DNA from: Gemmatimonadota bacterium
GTDB lineage: Bacteria; Gemmatimonadota; Gemmatimonadetes; Longimicrobiales; Gaopeijiaceae
NCBI GenBank assembly: GCA_007125125.1
Contig: SLDT01000064.1
Coordinates: 1 to 50,518, forward strand
Direction of reading: 5' to 3'
Length of the DNA: 50,518 nucleotides
Under the pieces are notes generated by a model. The model saw nothing but the letters and a program-made list of their open reading frames with translations, searched no databases and was not told where the DNA came from. Made by a program: the position numbers and the translations under genes. This document shows positions 49,396 to 50,518 of the stretch, piece by piece (positions within the stretch are counted from its first letter, which is position 1; each line of letters opens with the position of its first letter).

Positions 49396-50518
49396 GTGGA
49401 AGCGATCACCGCCTGGGCCCCGTTGCTCGCGATCCTCGTCTCGGCGCTGGCCGCCGTCGCGATCGCACTGACCGGGGAGAAGCGGCGCAACCTGCGGGAG
49501 GCCTGGACGATCCTCGCGGCAGTACTCAAGTTCGGGTTCGTTGCTTCTCTCGTTCCGGCGGTGCTCGCCGGGGACCGACCCGAGATGCGCCTCGTCGAGA
49601 TCGCACCGGGGATCGAGCTCGCGCTCCGCGTCGATCCAGCGGGGCTCCTCTTCGCGCTCTCGGCCTCCTTTCTCTGGATCCTCACCTCCTTCTACGCGAT
49701 CGGGTACATGCGAGGAGGGGGGGAGCACCGGCAGACCCGCTTCTTCGCGATGCTCGCGACCTGTCTCTCGGCGACGATCGGTCTCTGCTTCTCGGGGAAC
49801 CTCCTGACCTTCGTCGTCTTCTACGAGATCCTCTCGGTCGCGACCTACCCCCTGGTCACGCACGTCGGATCGGAGAAGTCCTACCGGATCGGTCGACAGT
49901 ACCTCGTGTACGCGATCACCGCGGGGCTATCCCTGGTCGCGGGGACCGCCCTCATCTACGGAGCAGCCGGCTCCCTCGACTTCGTGCCGGGCGGATTCCT
50001 CGACAGTGCGATGGGAGGCGGATTCCTCTGGACCGTCTTCTTCTTCTTCTTCATTGGCTTCGGGGTGAAGGCGGGCGTGATGCCGCTCCAGTCCTGGCTC
50101 CCGAATGCGATGATTGCGCCAACCCCGGTCTCGGCACTCCTGCACGCAGTGGCCGTCGTGAAGGCGGGCGTCTTCGGCTTCGTGCGACTGGTTGGTTACG
50201 TCTTCGGACCGGAGACCTTCGGAGAGATCGGTGCGGCCATCGTCCTCGCCTCCTTCGCCGGCTTCACGATCCTGGCAGCCTCCTTCATCGCCCTCACGAA
50301 GAACGACCTGAAGGCACGTCTCGCCTACTCGACCGTGGGGCACCTCTCCTACATTGTCCTGGGGGTGGCCCTTCTGGTGCCCCAGGCCATGCTTGGAGCA
50401 GCCTTCCACATGGTGACGCACGCCGCGATGAAGATCACCCTCTTCTTCTGTGCCGGCGCCATCTACGTCCACACCGGAAAGACGAAGGTCTCCCAGCTCG
50501 ACGGGATCGGCCGGCAGA
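49396..50518 (+). CDS. Second NuoL/M/N-like Mrp subunit, partial
   Basis: Open from GTG 49396 to the end of the window (374 codons), three bases after mrpD. It encodes membrane helices with the antiporter-subunit pattern: FSGNLLTFVVFYEILSVATY (key Glu), GVKAGVMPLQSWLPNAMIAP (conserved Lys), HAVAVVKAGVFGFVRLVGYV, AYSTVGHLSYIVLGVALLVP and THAAMKITLFFCAGAI. It is a second D/A-type proton-translocating subunit; with the separate MbhD- and MbhE-like genes it may supply the job of the long MrpA. The C-terminus is outside the window. Confidence 0.9.
   Translation, partial: MEAITAWAPLLAILVSALAAVAIALTGEKRRNLREAWTILAAVLKFGFVASLVPAVLAGDRPEMRLVEIAPGIELALRVDPAGLLFALSASFLWILTSFYAIGYMRGGGEHRQTRFFAMLATCLSATIGLCFSGNLLTFVVFYEILSVATYPLVTHVGSEKSYRIGRQYLVYAITAGLSLVAGTALIYGAAGSLDFVPGGFLDSAMGGGFLWTVFFFFFIGFGVKAGVMPLQSWLPNAMIAPTPVSALLHAVAVVKAGVFGFVRLVGYVFGPETFGEIGAAIVLASFAGFTILAASFIALTKNDLKARLAYSTVGHLSYIVLGVALLVPQAMLGAAFHMVTHAAMKITLFFCAGAIYVHTGKTKVSQLDGIGRQ

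Overview
A GC-rich (roughly 70%) segment of a bacterial chromosome from a Gram-negative organism: it carries waaA (Kdo transferase), many lipoprotein-type signal peptides, a TonB-plug-like lipoprotein and a YceI periplasmic protein. GlnRS with a fused YqeY domain, several 6-bladed beta-propeller lipoproteins, a lipoprotein serpin and a DUF1028 protein fit Gemmatimonadota or a relative. That placement is inference; no rRNA or tRNA gene is present to test it.

Layout. 1-583: intergenic repeats. 584-9755: glnS-yqeY, a DUF5658 membrane protein, a serine hydrolase, a methyltransferase, a toxin-first HigBA module, a serpin, a class III PPK2 kinase and a plug-like lipoprotein. 10000-11932: a TetR regulator translationally coupled to a glycosyltransferase, with an operator over the -10 box. 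12240-14718: his unit 1 (promoter, His-rich leader peptide, attenuator, hisG, hisD). 14696-21541: an inserted block with a Cys-rich secreted protein, three beta-propeller proteins, and satD followed by a frame-disrupted DUF3307-like gene. 21753-26767: his unit 2, which repeats the same promoter, leader and attenuator before hisC-hisH-hisA-hisB-hisF-hisIE. 26787-32053: DUF1028 protein, a degenerate amidohydrolase, an ABC exporter and an MFS carrier. 32054-33392: a repeat island containing a ~300-bp duplication. 33393-39368: rhodanese, waaA, a small protein, a metallo-aminopeptidase, a glycosyltransferase, DUF983 and YceI. 39369-40514: a dense set of different tandem repeats. 40515-45130: leuS and tkt. 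45236 to the end: an Mrp-type cation/proton antiporter operon with mrpA split into small subunits; its last gene runs off the window.

The strongest observation is a pair of near-identical his attenuators. Each has a TTGACC-N17-TACCTT promoter whose predicted start falls on the AUG of a 27-residue leader peptide carrying six His codons. In each, segments 1:2, 2:3 and 3:4 can pair as in classical ribosome-mediated attenuation. Together the two units encode every his-pathway step except histidinol-phosphate phosphatase (hisB carries only the dehydratase domain).

A second theme is repeats: nearly every long intergenic region holds its own short imperfect tandem array (periods 11, 13, 29, 34, 48 and 61 bp), and a hairpin element recurs at three distant sites.
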